Shown piece after piece: positions 21,870 through 33,497 of a DNA stretch of 64,000 nucleotides (positions are counted from its first letter, which is position 1; each line of letters begins with the position of its first letter). Source of the stretch: Acanthococcus lagerstroemiae (Eukaryota > Arthropoda > Insecta > Hemiptera > Eriococcidae); the NCBI GenBank assembly GCA_031841125.1, contig CM063108.1:53156122-53220121 (forward strand), in the 5' to 3' direction. The translations under genes and the position numbers were made by a program. A model generated the notes under the pieces. It was not told where the DNA came from. It worked only from the letters and a program-made list of their open reading frames with translations, and searched no databases.

Positions 21870-21945
21870 ACTAAAAGTGTATTCAAAGGTATTGGTCTCT
21901 ATTGAAATTCGGGTAAAAAGTACACTTTCTTAAAATTCGAACATT
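21870..21945 (+). repeat. Right member of an imperfect 75-bp direct repeat
   Basis: Contains AAAGTGTATTCAAAGGTATT, CTATTGAAATTCGGGTAAAA and AAATTCGAACATT, matching 20,970-21,045 in the same orientation across the intervening LINE fragment. Confidence 0.6.
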
Positions 21946-22119
21946 ACAGACCACAAAAATCGAATAAAAGCGTAACAACTATTGTCTACTCGGATTTCAG
22001 AAGCGCTAAATCCATTTATGAAACCGTCATTTTGAAGGCTCCACTGAGGGGCAGAACCTACATAGATAATACCGTCAAGTATATCGAAAATGGGGTTTTT
22101 GGAGTCGCTGAACTCGTTT

Positions 22120-22300
22120 TTGATGTTATTTTAACTAGAATCCCTACCGATAATGGTCCGTAGAGGACAGGGACTGAAAAACTTCAAAATTATTCAACAC
22201 TTAGCTTTGTGTATGTCGATAATATTAGAGATTCTGTAGTCGTCCCCGAAATCCCCGCCTATAATGGTCCACGGGGACTGGAACGTGAGAAGTAACTTGG
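22120..22300 (+). repeat. Two-copy degenerate repeat, about 120 bp
   Basis: AATCCCTACCGATAATGGTC with GTAGAGGACAGGGACTG at about 22,139-22,173, and AATCCCCGCCTATAATGGTC with CACGGGGACTGGAAC at about 22,251-22,286. Only two units are recognisable. Confidence 0.45.
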
Positions 22301-24075
22301 TGCAAAATCTGATTTTTCAGTCATCGAGAAAACTGGAGAAATAATCTTATGGCTCTCGACTCATAGAGTGAAACTACACCTGCTAATCAATTACATATGT
22401 ACTTTTGACTTTGCCCGATTTCCATGATTTTAATTTGTTGTTTCTGTTGTTTGTTCTAGGTAAGTCGTGCTTTGTACACCGTAAATTCGTATATTAATGG
22501 GAAGGTGCGAAATTTCAAAAAACAGGGTAACGTATGACTACTAGTTTTCATCATTCCGGAAGCCTAAATTAAGAACTGTCTCAACAACAGAGGGAGAGGC
22601 GAATGAGGACATTGTCTTTCTAAACTGACGGTTTTACCCTCCTGGAGGGTTTTATTTTGCAAATTCCGGCGAAAGAGTGAAAGTAAAAACTGTTTTTTTT
22701 TTCTTTCTCGTTCATATAGAAATTTGAGTACTGAGTCGACGTGAAATTTACACTTGAGCCTTTCTCCAGCCACCCTCAACTGTATTTGCCAATATCTCCG
22801 ATGGCGGCTGAGTAATAAGTTTAGAGGAATAACGCTAAGAAATGGCGTAAAATGTGTACGAAGTTATGATACTGGTCATGTTAGAAATTTACGCTTGGGG
22901 CAGCCATTTCCCCGATTCTCCATGTGTAACTATAACTGCTCTGTATATCAAATGGGGGCTGAGTATACATTTTAGGAATAAGGCTATGAAGTAGTTGGAA
23001 ATGAATGCTAAATTATGGCACCAAATTCAAGCCAAAATGCTGACTGGTGCGGAGATGACATTTCCTTATCTTCCCCTCCCTCCTCCACGGGTATAATCTA
23101 TCAATATCTCGGGACGGGGGGGGGGTGATGTTTAAAATGAGTGAAAAATACTATGAAATTGTGTAAAATGAGTGCAAAATTATGGTACCAAATTCACCCC
23201 AAAATTCCAACTTGGGCGGAAATGACTGTTCTCTATACCCCCTCCTGGTATTATAAGCTGATATCTCGGAATGTGGTTGGGTACGAAATGTGGGGTACCG
23301 GTTCAAAGTGGTTCGAAATGAATACAAAATTATGGTGCCGATTACAAGTTGGGAAGGTAGCATGTTTTCAGCCCCTACTCATCTCACCTCCAGAAATCGC
23401 TAATATCTCGTGATGGAGTGTTGTTTAAAATGTAAGAGTAAAATTGTGAAGTGGTACGAAATTATTACAAAATTATGGTACTAAATCGAACCCAAAATTC
23501 CAGCTTGAGCGGAAGTGGCATTTCCCTACCCGCCTGCTTCTCCACAAGAATCAGCTAATATTTCAGGATGGGATTACGGATTAGGGACAAAATGTGGGAA
23601 TACCGGTGCGGAGTAGTTGAAGATTAATAAAAAATTATGGTCCCGATTCCGATCCGAAATTACAAGTTGGGAAGGTAACATATCTCCATCCCTACCCTCT
23701 TCCTGGCCATAATTCGCTGGGATAGTGTTAAAATGTGGGAATGAGGCTATGAAATGGTACAAAATGCCTGCAAAATACAGTATCAAATTCAACATATAAT
23801 TTCAACTTCGGCAAAAGTCGCATTTCTCTCCCCCTCCGCAGAAATTAGCTAATATTTTGGGATGGGTTTGGGCACAAAATTTGGGAATATAGGCACGCAG
23901 TAGCAGAAAATGAATACAAGATTATGGTATCGATTCCGATTCAGAATTACTAATTGGGAAGGTAACATGTCTCCACCCCACCCTCCTCTTTACCACTATT
24001 CGCTGCTATCTGAGAATGGGGTGGTGTTTAACATGTGTGAGTTAGGATATGTTGCCAAATTATGATATTCAAATT

Positions 24076-25023
24076 TTTTTCCACAGTACTCTGGAACAAA
24101 TATTTAGGAAATTTAAATGGGAAAGTAAAGGGATTAACATCAACAGAAAAAGGATTACGAACCTAGGATTTGCCGACGATATCGTTCTCTTCTCGGAATC
24201 GCAGAGGGAACTAGCAGAAATGATAAGGGAACTCGGCGAAGAGAGTGCGAGAGCAGGTCTCACGATAAACATGCAAAAAACAAAAATCATATCCAATAGC
24301 ACAGAGGAAGGGACAATAGAAATGGGTAACAAAGAAATAGAAATAGTTTGAAAACAGACATATCTTGGCCAACTGCTAACTTTTGAAAATGCAATAGAAA
24401 AGGAGGTTAACGTAAGAATTAATAAAGCGTGGAAGAAATTCTGTAGTCTAAAAGATATACTCAAAGGAAACTTTAGCTATAAAAACAAAAGCGAAATTTT
24501 CAATATATATGTGTTTTGCCTGTCCTAATATACGGGTGTCAAACGTGGTCATTAAGCGCAAAAATTTTGAACAGAATTAAAATACTTCGAAACATAATGG
24601 AGAAGAGGTCAGTGCTGGGAATAGCAAGAAGGGATAGGGTAAGAATCTCGGTTATCAAAATAAAATTAAGATTCAGTAGCAATTCAGTTTGGCAGATTGA
24701 AAGAATAAACTGGGGATGTGCAGGACACATCTCCCGTCTCAGAGACGACCGATGGACCTACAGGGCCTCCTTTTGGCAACCGCTGGACGGCAAAAGAAGA
24801 AGAGGCAAACAAATGTTAAGGTGGAAACATGATATTAATAAATTTTCTAAAAAGTAGTAACTTCCAAAGAATAGCGAGGGATAGAAATGAATGGGACCGT
24901 CTATTGGAAACCTTTGCCCGGCATGAGTCAGGGGAGGAGCGAGCCCCACTTTGGGGCCACTAAATCACAATATAATTAAGTATGTACTTACAAGCCCCTA
25001 AATAAAGGTTTTTTGAATTTAAT
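24076..25023 (+). mobile_element. 5'-truncated RTE-type LINE inserted in satellite
   Basis: The satellite is broken at TGATATTCAAATT (24,063-24,075) and resumes with TGATATTAAATT (25,024-25,035), an imperfect TSD of about 12 bp. Between these lie only the 3' part of a reverse transcriptase reading frame, a short 3' untranslated region (ACTAAATCACAATATAATTA, AATAAAGG) and a T-rich junction. 5' truncation with a target duplication is the usual outcome of target-primed reverse transcription. Confidence 0.8.
24085..24963 (+). pseudogene. RTE-type reverse transcriptase, C-terminal part
   Basis: Begins mid-domain with STLEQIFRKFKWESKGIN, then the catalytic loop LGFADDIVLFSES (F-A-D-D intact), ARAGLTINMQKTKI and, in the next frame, TYLGQLLTFENAI. 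Further on are VLIYGCQTWSLS, EKRSVLGIARRDRVR, CAGHISRLRDDRW and FWQPLDGKRRRGKQMLRW. After two stops and a frameshift, FQRIARDRNEWDRLLETF runs to the natural stop near 24,963. Block order matches RTE-clade endonuclease-reverse transcriptases. The endonuclease and N-terminal fingers are missing. Broken by a TGA near 24,351 and frameshifts near 24,515 and 24,857. Confidence 0.9.
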
Positions 25024-25384
25024 TGATATTAAATTCGAACCAAAATGCAAGCTGAGCGGAGGTGGAATTTCCCCATCCCTCAACGCAGTAATCAGGTGAT
25101 ATTTTGGGATGGGGCTTGGCCAGTGTTGCCAGATCCCTGTCATGAAAATTCTTGAGATTTCATGAAAAAATTCGTGAAATCGCAGACATTTTTCGTGAAT
25201 TCTTACAAAATTTAAACTGATTTTCTCTTTATTTTGTTTCAAGTGGCCTTATTTTCAGTGATTCGATATACTCAGTGGGTGGAAAGTACAATATGACATC
25301 TCGTTTTCACGCCTTTATTCCGTATATATAGTGTGTTATGCTGAGAGTTCAAAAAAGTGTACTTCTTAGCCTAAACTCAACAGA

Positions 25385-25730
25385 AGCTGTTCAACTTTGA
25401 ATTGCTTTTTTATTTCAAAATTCTCGGGAGGTACTTCATCCGTACGCTACTGAGGACAATTTCTATAGTGAACCCATTTTTCGACCGAACTCCTTAAAGT
25501 GGTGGTGGGGGTGGAGGGTAATCAAGTTTAAGATAGGATTCCCCGTAAAGAAATTTGAAATTTTGCATTAAAGCTTCTGAAATAAAATTGTTCAATTTCA
25601 AGAACGTTTTGGCTGGTAAATTTTTAGACCAAAAGGAACAAGTTTAGCTACTGGGAGCAAAACGTTTCAAAAATCGCCAAATTTTGCATTACTGTAATAT
25701 GAAACAGGTCAAGTTCAGGACATTGGCTTT
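25385..25730 (+). repeat. Interspersed repeat, copy B (internal segment inverted)
   Basis: The outer blocks (ATTCTCGGGAGGTACTTCATC; CAAGAACGTTTTGGCTGGTA; GGAACAAGTTTAGCTACTGG; AACAGGTCAAGTTCAGGA) match copies A and C in the same relative orientation. The inner block with AATCAAGTTTAAGATAGGAT is the reverse complement of the corresponding block in copies A and C. Confidence 0.65.
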
Positions 25731-25817
25731 ATATACCATTTCAAGTGCACTAGTCGATGTGCCTTGTCCAGCAATGTTGTTGTATCTGGAAAAGTGAAAA
25801 TCAGTTTTTATGACAGG

Positions 25818-26095
25818 GTAGTCACTTTCTGGAAAACCGGGAAAAGTCAGGGAATTTAGTCAGTCTGGAAAAGTCAGGGAATTGCTAAAATTTTCATCAA
25901 AATCGGGGAACTTTTTGAAAATAATGAGAATTAAAGAATGTAAGACTATTTTTTAAGAATACATGTCAGCGTGATGACTTTTTTTTCTTTCACAAAGTAT
26001 TCTCAAAGCTGTGTACAATACTGGCTGAACAAATGTCAGGGAAAATTTGCAGAATTGGCCTGGAAAACCGGGAAAAGTCAGGAGGGAAAATTATT
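25818..26095 (+). repeat. GGAAAAGTCAGGGAAT repeat element
   Basis: Starts with CAGGGTAGTCACTTTCTGG and carries repeated (T)GGAAAACCGGGAAAAGTCA / GGAAAAGTCAGGGAATT motifs at both ends (25,832-25,882 and 26,058-26,085). A related copy lies at 41,085-41,717, whose right end GTGGCCATCCTG mirrors this left end. That suggests a non-autonomous TIR element. The right terminus of this copy was not identified. Confidence 0.5.
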
Positions 26096-26099
26096 TAAA

Positions 26100-28340
26100 A
26101 AACGTAACTACATTGTGTGATTTAACCTGTTAAAAAAAGAAAAAAGATTTAACTTTTTTCACACTTTGAATTGTTGCCCCTTCCAAGATGGCTTTCTGGG
26201 TCCATCACTAGCTCCAGTGTGATGGAAGTTTTCATTTCAGCACGAGTTACACCTAACAGTTTCTTGGATCGCTCTCCGAATCGAGTTACTTTTTACGATT
26301 AATGTACAGCGGGTTCTTTAAGTTGCCAAAGTTCGCCTCACAAACGACCAATAATGCTCCATAGCTGTGTGAAAAAGGTAGTAAAATTTGAATTTCGAAA
26401 CCGTATACCGGTACGAGTGACCTGGCTCCATGCAGGAATTCCCGTCTAAGTAACCGTGTACTGTGTTGACCTCACGCCAATTTCTGTTCCGCCCTGACTT
26501 GCGGACAGCGTCCGTTAGTTCGTCAGCCTAAATTTGCGGCCGCATGACTCGCTGTGGCCGCTGGTTCATTCCGCTTTGGAAATATTCGGTCAACCTTGAT
26601 CAACCTTGGCCTTATTCTGGACCGGTTTCGAATATACGCATGCATTTTGTTAGGCGAGCTCGTATGTGTTGTGTACATATTATATTCTACGTATAAATAT
26701 ACGTGAAAATGCGGCGACCGGCGAGCTGAAATTGATGGAAAAAGTCGACGATCACGTGTACGGCGGCGAGCTTTTGGCGAGCCGGGCCGCACGGCGCTCG
26801 GAGGCCCGCCGATCGTCGAGCTCCGGAAAGTGATTTTTGACATTCCGCTCGGGAAAATTGAGAGCGGTAATGCGATTACGAAAACTCATCTCGGAATTTC
26901 AGCCAGACTATTCTGATTGGCCAGTTGAAACGGGATTAGTAACGCGGCGCTAACGATAATTACGTTTAACTGTCGAAGACGGAGGGTGTATAACAAGTCG
27001 CGGATGGAAAAGAAAATTCGTGACGTGATAGACGCGGAGAAAATGTCGGCGAGGGGGCGCGAAAAAAGCGCGCACGAAAAGTGAATTTGAGAGCCGGAAA
27101 ATGATGAAACATTTTTCGTATTTTATTTATTTCGAAAAGACTGATGATTACGTGCCGTGGTGTAGATTTGAGCGAATCCGATGCTATACGAAGCTTTTTA
27201 AGCTTTTCGGTTTATAGTTCTTGACGGCTGCTTTTCCGATCAGTCAGCGTTACGCCGCCTGCGCGAGATCTCAGAGAGATTGAGTAGGGTTTGAACAAGT
27301 CTTTTCCCGACTCGCAATGACGAAATGGAATTTATTTGAGCGGGAAATAATGACAGACGAAGAGCGAACGGGGTTGAACTTCGATCAGCCTGGGCGACAT
27401 TACGGAGGAAATTGCAGATGAAGGAGAACCGAGTAAATACGAAGCTGTGTGGGCGGCTATAGCCAATCTGAGTTCCGTAATTGAACGCCGGTTGTATGCC
27501 GAAAATGAAGGGTGCCGTTTCCTTTTCGCAAATTTAACTTGAAAATATTCATATGATCTATGTGGGTGTCGTATCAATGGGTTATATTAATCGAAAAAGT
27601 TGAAAAAGAGAGTTGATTGGAACGTAGGTTTAGTTTTCGCTTCTAATTAAGCGTTCCCCGAGCGATTGAAAAGTTGCTGCTGATTAGTGCGACTCCCATG
27701 TTACGGGAATCGAGCACTTCATCATAAGAACATGAAATCTAGTCTACCTATGAGAATCAAGCTTTATAGAACCATGCAGTCTGGTATGTGGAATGAAACT
27801 GTTTCTGGAAGGAGAGAGGATGCAAACAGCAAAAATTCCTACTAAAATACAAGAAGTTTTTGTTCCAACCTGAAAAGAATCCTCAGTTTGCAAATTCTTC
27901 CGATTGGCTACTAGAATTGGTTGAGTGTTGAGTTTTCAAACAACATACAGATATGAATCCCCTCGTCACTACGGTCCTGTTGGTTCTGGAAAGCCGTTTG
28001 CCGGCTCTACAAATCTGACTAGGTGCGGTCCTGCTGAAATTATTCAGTCAGGCCGCTCTGGATTCACCATCAAATCCACGAATCGGCACTTTTAAACTAA
28101 ATCTGGCCCAGTATACCAAAAAGCAAAGCTTTTCGGATTTCCTGATCAAGAAATTTAATAGCTTTTCCTTTCCCGTAATCACACCAAAACTTTTGGAAAT
28201 GAGAATGAAGGTGGAACATTTCCAATTCATGAAGTACGTTACATTACCAAATACATGCTAGGTTTTCTAGGTCTCCTAATTTGTTTTTTCACATAGCTTT
28301 CGATTATTGAATTCAGACTTGTGGTATCTTCTTTTCTGAT
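26100..28340. other. Unique sequence with CpG-rich core; no gene recognised
   Basis: Between about 26,450 and 27,420 the sequence is rich in CpG and lacks repeats (for example GCGGCGACCGGCGAGC, GAGGGGGCGCGAAAAAAGCG). The ORFs there (26,523-26,843 and 27,332-27,577, minus) have no recognised domain. It could be a regulatory region or exon edge of a host gene, but nothing in the sequence proves this. Confidence 0.35.
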
Positions 28341-28355
28341 TTGCCCTCAGCTGGA

Positions 28356-28541
28356 GCCCTGGAATCCGCCCTTTCGAGTATTACCTCAGAGAAGTCGGGG
28401 AGGTTGTTAGGGCTGTCTTAGCCCTCTTCCCTTCCGGCCGAAAAACCGGCCTAGGTCGAAATCTGGCGAGTTGCTACGTGGGCTCAAACCCAGGACCTCC
28501 GGATTCCAAGACCAACGCGCTATCCACTCGGCCAACCAGAC
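28356..28541 (-). mobile_element. tRNA-derived SINE, near full copy
   Basis: On the minus strand the head reads GTTGGCCGAGTGGATAGCGC (A box), then a B box GGTTTGAGCCC with altered core. The shared body follows: CGACCTAGGCCGGTTTTTCG, GAAGAGGGCTAAGACAG, CCCCGACTTCTCTGAGG and GGCGGATTCCAGGGC. It is the same family as 5231-5420 and 59066-59283. The tail beyond 28,356 is AAATCAGAAAAGAAG-like, as in the 59-kb copy. Confidence 0.85.
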
Positions 28542-28559
28542 ATCCAGATTACAGACCTA

Positions 28560-31200
28560 GTGCTCAGCTTTAAAAAAATATTATATCTCTACTTAATACA
28601 GGGTGTCTCTTGCAATGACCCCCCTTCCACTTGGTAAGTAGGCAACCGACGGCGATAATATGTGGACATGTTTGCATACTCTTACTTTTGAAGGGGCTGA
28701 GTTATGGTCAAATTTTGAAAAGTTCTCGGTTAACCAGCTGGGAAGAGGGATAACGAATAATTGAAATAAATTGTCGCTATACATATGGAATCAGTGACGA
28801 AATGTCGCATCTACGTTTTGAATGAGACATCGCATAAACATGCGTCAAAGTAGGATCGTAATTTGGGAAGATTTAGTCTCTTTTTAGAAGAAAAAATTTG
28901 ATATTTCCCTAAATGCAGCGATGGATTTTCATGAAGGAACCAAAGGGGCCATTGGGTCCGGGTGTTCTGCTGATAATAGATGCCTAGAAATTTGGGTAAA
29001 AAAGCAAGTAAAATGAAAATAAGAAGGAAAAATAAGGTGTAGAAGAAGAGGAATAGGATAAGAAAATAAAATTTTAGAACTTTATCTGTTTGTTTTCTTT
29101 GAAACAAACTTTTCTTTTGAGAGAGGGGGTGCTTTGTAATAACTTGGTCCCAGAGGATACATCCACCATCCTTAATTCCGGCACTGCCTGAAGGTATTGC
29201 TCAAACGTACAACCAATTTAGAAAATTCAAATGAAACGATACCAATAGAGTATCGAGATAAGAATTCAGGGTCAAGTTCCACAAGTCTCATGAAGATTCC
29301 TCATTCTGATAGAAAGTCCTCCAAAAATTGGAACGGGGATCATTTCTTCAAAATATGTAGAAACAAAACAGAATAATTTCCTTGCAAAGGTGATTAAAAA
29401 TTAACCCTGAAGAATTGAAAAAACTCCCTCAAGATGAGAAAATAAATGCCCCCGTTTCTCCAAGAAGATTTTGTAGTTGCCTACATTTAAATAGGTAAAA
29501 TTGCATACGCGTCCCTTTCTGGATATTCACATTAGCGCCCCAAACGTCAGTCCCTTTTAATGATTCGTCTTTTGATAATTCTTGATGCTGTCTCGACCAT
29601 TTTGGATTCTAGTGAACATGAAAATTGAATCGATTTGAAGTTTTGGTTTTGAAACGTCGAATGAAGCCAGACCGGTTATTTTTTTAATTCTGGAGATTTT
29701 CTGTAATTATGATGTGAAGGTTTTTTTAACGTGTAAAGAGAAAAATTCGATTTCGGCAATGTATAATGTATACGTAGTATACATGATATCCATTCAATTT
29801 AGTAATATTTAACCAGTTTTTCAGTCTTGATGCACTGTTGGATTTGCGATGTGGGGAAAATTATGTTCAGTAATCTTTTTTTTTTTTTGAACAGGTCGTG
29901 GGTTCAGTGCGATATGGAAGCAAATCTAAAATAGCTAGTTTTGCTGCAGAGGAAAAGAAGGTCTCACATATTAAGGGTAGGTATATATTTGGGAAAAAAA
30001 TATATATAAAGCCGTATTAAATGCACAGTGTACAGTGTTTTATTTGATGCTGCATTAAATTACCTTTCCAATGATACCAAGATCTCATTTTCAAGAAAAA
30101 TTGGGTTTGCCTCCAAATCGCATTGGCCAGACGGGGTTGGCTGGGGTCGTTTGGATTCATCTAATTCTACTCTATGCCAAAAAATAAATTACAACTATTC
30201 ATGTTTGTTAAAAAAGAAAAAAAAGAAAAAGAATCCAGCATTTTCCGTGCAACTTAATTCTCCATCAGCCGTTGTATTGACTTGAAGAGGTGCGAAGTCC
30301 TTGATTCTGACAGATATGTTGTTAAGAAACCTGTTGTTCACGTCTCTGTTTTTCAGAATTCAAGTTTGAGAAAAATTGCTGCAGTTCGTTAACAGTCTAT
30401 ATTTCACAGTAGCTAATTGTAGGACTTTATTGGGTAGCTGATTTCTAGTATCTGATTGCATTTTGGATGTGACCTCAGTAATTTGGAACCCATACTTCAC
30501 TCTCGAAGTGGGCAAAATTATATAATTTCACTGGAGAAATAGAATGAACTGTTCGATCGGACTCCATTCAGTATCAAGAATCCAAATTTAAAAGTATTTT
30601 CATTTTTCACTTCATCACAGTGCTAATCAACTGAGAAAAGTTTAAAAATTGTCTGGGGAGACTGAGCTTAAGATCGAACAATCTTATCATGATTTCGATG
30701 TCTTGTTCGATCTTCAAAGCGAAGCGAGTGAAAATTTTTCAAATTTTTAGCAAAGTTAAGCAAAACGAATGCATTTCTGCCGTCTTAGGTTGGGGGTTTT
30801 ATCGCTACAGCCTTGGCCCTTATCCAAATTTTGTTAAAAATTCTTCTGTTTAACAATGTCTCTCAAAAATTAGATTGCAAATAAAGCCTTTTTTCTTCTT
30901 CTTTTTTTATAAATTTAGTTACGTTTTGGTCACGCTTTGAATCCACTTAGTCACTTTTTTCACGATTTCGGGCAAAAATGCAGTTCTCCACCCTGCAATC
31001 AACATCTCATTTTACGAGAAAGGCAAAGGAGGGAGGAAAAAATCGTTTGCTACGCTCTGGAGAATTTCCAGACATGCTTCTGATTATCACTTATCAGCAC
31101 TTCGAAACCAGTTGTAGAGGTATTTTGAAATTAAGATCGATGTGTTTACGTTTCCTGTATGGTACGAGGGAAGAGCTCCCGAAGGGTGAACGTGATAATC
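28560..31200. other. No recognisable gene
   Basis: AT-rich. It contains a CAGGGTGTCTC motif at about 28,600 that resembles a transposon tip, a T run at about 29,878-29,889 and an A-rich run at 30,210-30,232. No coding evidence. Confidence 0.4.
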
Positions 31201-31790
31201 TTCATCTTCGCCTCAGGCGTTAATTTCGTCTGTGAGAGCGCCTTGCCCCGCAACATTTCTTCCCTTTCGAATCTCGGAGCCCGTTCGCCTTCTCCGGCCA
31301 ATCTTGCTTTCATCGTGCCCGCCAGTTAAGAGTAGCTATGCACACGTGTTTTTCGTTCTTACTTTTCATCTTTGACGAGGAATGCACGTGGCCGGAAAAC
31401 ATGAGAGCCGTGTACTGGGTAGTCGGAAGACCGCGTCGCTGGTCTTCTGGGCGAGTGCCGCCGCCGCCGCCGCCGCCGCCGCTGCCAATAGTCGCGGCCG
31501 CGGGTTTCCATTTCCAAGTAAAAGTGGCCGGGCCACACGCGTGGTTTCACGCTCGCGGAATACTTTTTGAACGGTCGTAAATTAGCCCATTTAAATGTAA
31601 TAAATTGCGCCGCGCCTCGTCCGCGACCCATCTCGCCTACCCGAAAGGGCTGTCATCATTTACGGTAGGACGAGAGGATAAGATTCGGTCTTGGTCCATT
31701 TCCGAAGCCGACGACGTACGATGATTATTTCAGGTACACGCGTTGCGGCACCCGCGGCCGCACAGTTTCGCGGCGGCGACATTTTTTAAT
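31200..31790. other. CpG-rich unique segment with (GCC)n microsatellite
   Basis: GC- and CpG-rich sequence with a GCC trinucleotide run at about 31,457-31,487. ORFs crossing it give alanine or arginine runs in all frames and are explained by the microsatellite. It could be a promoter or 5' UTR of a host gene; no transcript evidence is visible. Confidence 0.4.
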
Positions 31791-32659
31791 GGCTCGAATG
31801 TTATTATGCTCGTTTAGCATTAACCAGGTTAAGATTATAGGTACTCGTACCGACATTGTGATTACCCGCGTCTTCCTACATCAACCGGCAATCGCCGTGT
31901 TCTGTATTAACGACTATCTAGAACGATTATCTGGAGGCGTACATTTTCTCCGGGAAGAAGACGACACTAGTACTAAATATCGGTGCGAAATTCCATGCGA
32001 GTTTAGCCCACCGTCAGTAGAGCATGAAATTCGGTATGTGAATTCAGATAAAGAACGAAGAGAGTCTTTGAAGGCCAATAACGTACCAGGGGTAGAGTTG
32101 GCAATTGGTAGAGTTGTCATCAGTTAGTAGAGTTGGTCTGTCAAAAGCTGGCAACATCTAGAATTTGAGAATCTTTCTGTTTTCTCTTCTTTCTTGCTTG
32201 CCTGCCTTCTGACATTCTCTGTTGGCAAAACCAGGGTGACCATTTTGTCTTTTTTTTTCCATTTGAAATCATCTTGGTCATTTTTCACCTAAAATGGTCA
32301 TTTAAGTCATTTTTGTGGAAGTTTCTCCTGCAAATTCTGGGATTTTCACTGATATGAAGAAAATTGTTATTTTTTCTACATGCTCGAAAAGCGTCTTATT
32401 TGTAACCTTTTTTCAGTGCAAGAAGTGAAATTTCCGAATCCACAATGTAGTGCATAAACAATACACCAAAAAGGATGCAAAAATAATCCAGTTTTGCACT
32501 AGAGCAAAAAAGTGACGTCAAAACCGTATGTTTACTTGGCAGTTGGCAGTAGAAAGAAGGTTCACACTAGACGGACAGGTGCGTCGTTTTAGTCGCTTAT
32601 GCATTTTTTGATACCTATAAGCGTTCCAACAACTCCCATGAACTACTGCTTTTCGAGCA

Positions 32660-32832
32660 TGTATTAATTTAAAAAATATGTAGTTCGCAACTTTTGCAAG
32701 AAGCGCGTGATTAGCTCGTGCGTTATTCGCTCGTGCGTTTTGCAGCACTCGCGTTGCTCGTGCTGTAAACTTCGCACTCGTCACGAATAACGCGCTTCTT
32801 GCACTTGTTGCAAAATATACTATATTTTATAC
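32660..32832. repeat. Long imperfect hairpin
   Basis: The left arm (AAAATATGTAGTTCGCAAC, TTTTGCAAGAAGCGCG, TCGTGCGTTATTCG) pairs with the right arm (CGAATAACGCGCTTCTTGCA, TTGCAAAATATACTATATTT). The loop region holds ACTCGCGTTGCTCGTGC. It may be a foldback MITE. A similar loop motif (ACTCGCTACGCTCG) sits in the hairpin at 33,398-33,497. Confidence 0.6.
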
Positions 32833-33382
32833 TACTTGATCAGAAAGGCAATGTTTACGTTGGTGTTTTACGGACGACAAGAAGCGCCTATCACTCATGC
32901 ATCGAGTGCTAACAAAACCTGCATGTAAAGTAAACGTCCCTCAATGTAAAGCGTTTTTACATGAAAAAATTTGTGGCCAGAAAAATTTCATATCGGGGAA
33001 TCGAGCCCGCGTCTATTGAAACATTTGACTGAAATGCAGCGACCGTCTCTAACCATTCGGCCATGGAGCAAATTACAAAATAGCGACTTAAGAACGCATT
33101 TAAATATTCACAACGTAGTACAGCTGTTACCGTTCGTTGTTAACCGTCGTTACGTTTTTGCTGGCCACTACCTGTGTATGCTGTTTGTGCACATGAACAA
33201 ACTGAAGACAAGACTGTGATACTGTACTTTGTAGTAATTAACTGAGCAAATTAAATTTTTGATTTAATTACGCACACAAAAATCACCTGTCTAATAAATA
33301 AATAGATGAAAAATAAAAAAATAAAATACTGACCATGTCAGCAAAAACCATTGTCGCTTCTGATCAAGTAGTATAAAAAATG
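32822..33382. repeat. Inverted-repeat pair, about 25-bp arms
   Basis: TTTTATACTACTTGATCAGA (about 32,824-32,846) is mirrored by TCTGATCAAGTAGTATAAAA (about 33,359-33,379). With the flanking hairpins this suggests a composite or nested TIR element. No TSD was identified. Confidence 0.5.
32990..33068 (-). repeat. tRNA-like segment (SINE head or tRNA pseudogene)
   Basis: On the minus strand, TGGCCGAATGGTTAGAGAC is an A-box-like start and GGGCTCGATTCCCCG a B-box-like end, with about 50 bp between. It does not share the body of the 5.2-kb SINE. A cloverleaf was not verified, so it is called tRNA-like only. Confidence 0.5.
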
Positions 33383-33397
33383 TCTTCCACAACAAGA

Positions 33398-33497
33398 GCC
33401 AAAAGTGAGTTTACATGATTCGGGAATTGCTCACTCGCTACGCTCGTTTGCAAAATTTCCCTGGCCATGTAAACACTCACTTTTGACTCTTGGTGTG
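33398..33497. repeat. Imperfect hairpin
   Basis: GCCAAAAGTGAGTTTACATG pairs with CATGTAAACACTCACTTTTG across a loop with ACTCGCTACGCTCG. Likely a small foldback repeat. Confidence 0.6.

Larger units (their letters stand above)
22740..25120 (+). repeat. Satellite array of alternating A/B units (about 300-bp dimer)
   Basis: The marker (C)AAAATTATGG recurs at about 23,008, 23,178, 23,326, 23,469, 23,633, 23,775 (weak), 23,918 and 24,055, so monomers are about 140-170 bp. Two monomer types alternate. Type A has TACCAAATTCACCCCAAAAT, CAACTTGGGCGGAAATGAC and GTTTAAAATGTG blocks. Type B has CCGATTCCGATCCGAAATTA, AAGTTGGGAAGGTAACATG and GGGCACAAAATTTGGGAAT blocks. The first repeat-like sequence appears near 22,740. 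A LINE interrupts the last A unit, which resumes at 25,024 and ends near 25,120. Confidence 0.8.

Noticed and set aside
25116..25140. CAGTGTTGCCAGAT transposon tip
   Set aside because: A plausible DNA-transposon start, but no opposite end could be paired with it.
28600..28640. hAT-like or mariner-like tip CAGGGTGTCTC
   Set aside because: No matching inverted end or duplication found within several kb.
31359..31631. Arg- or Ala-rich proteins across the GCC repeat
   Set aside because: All frames are open only because of the trinucleotide microsatellite.
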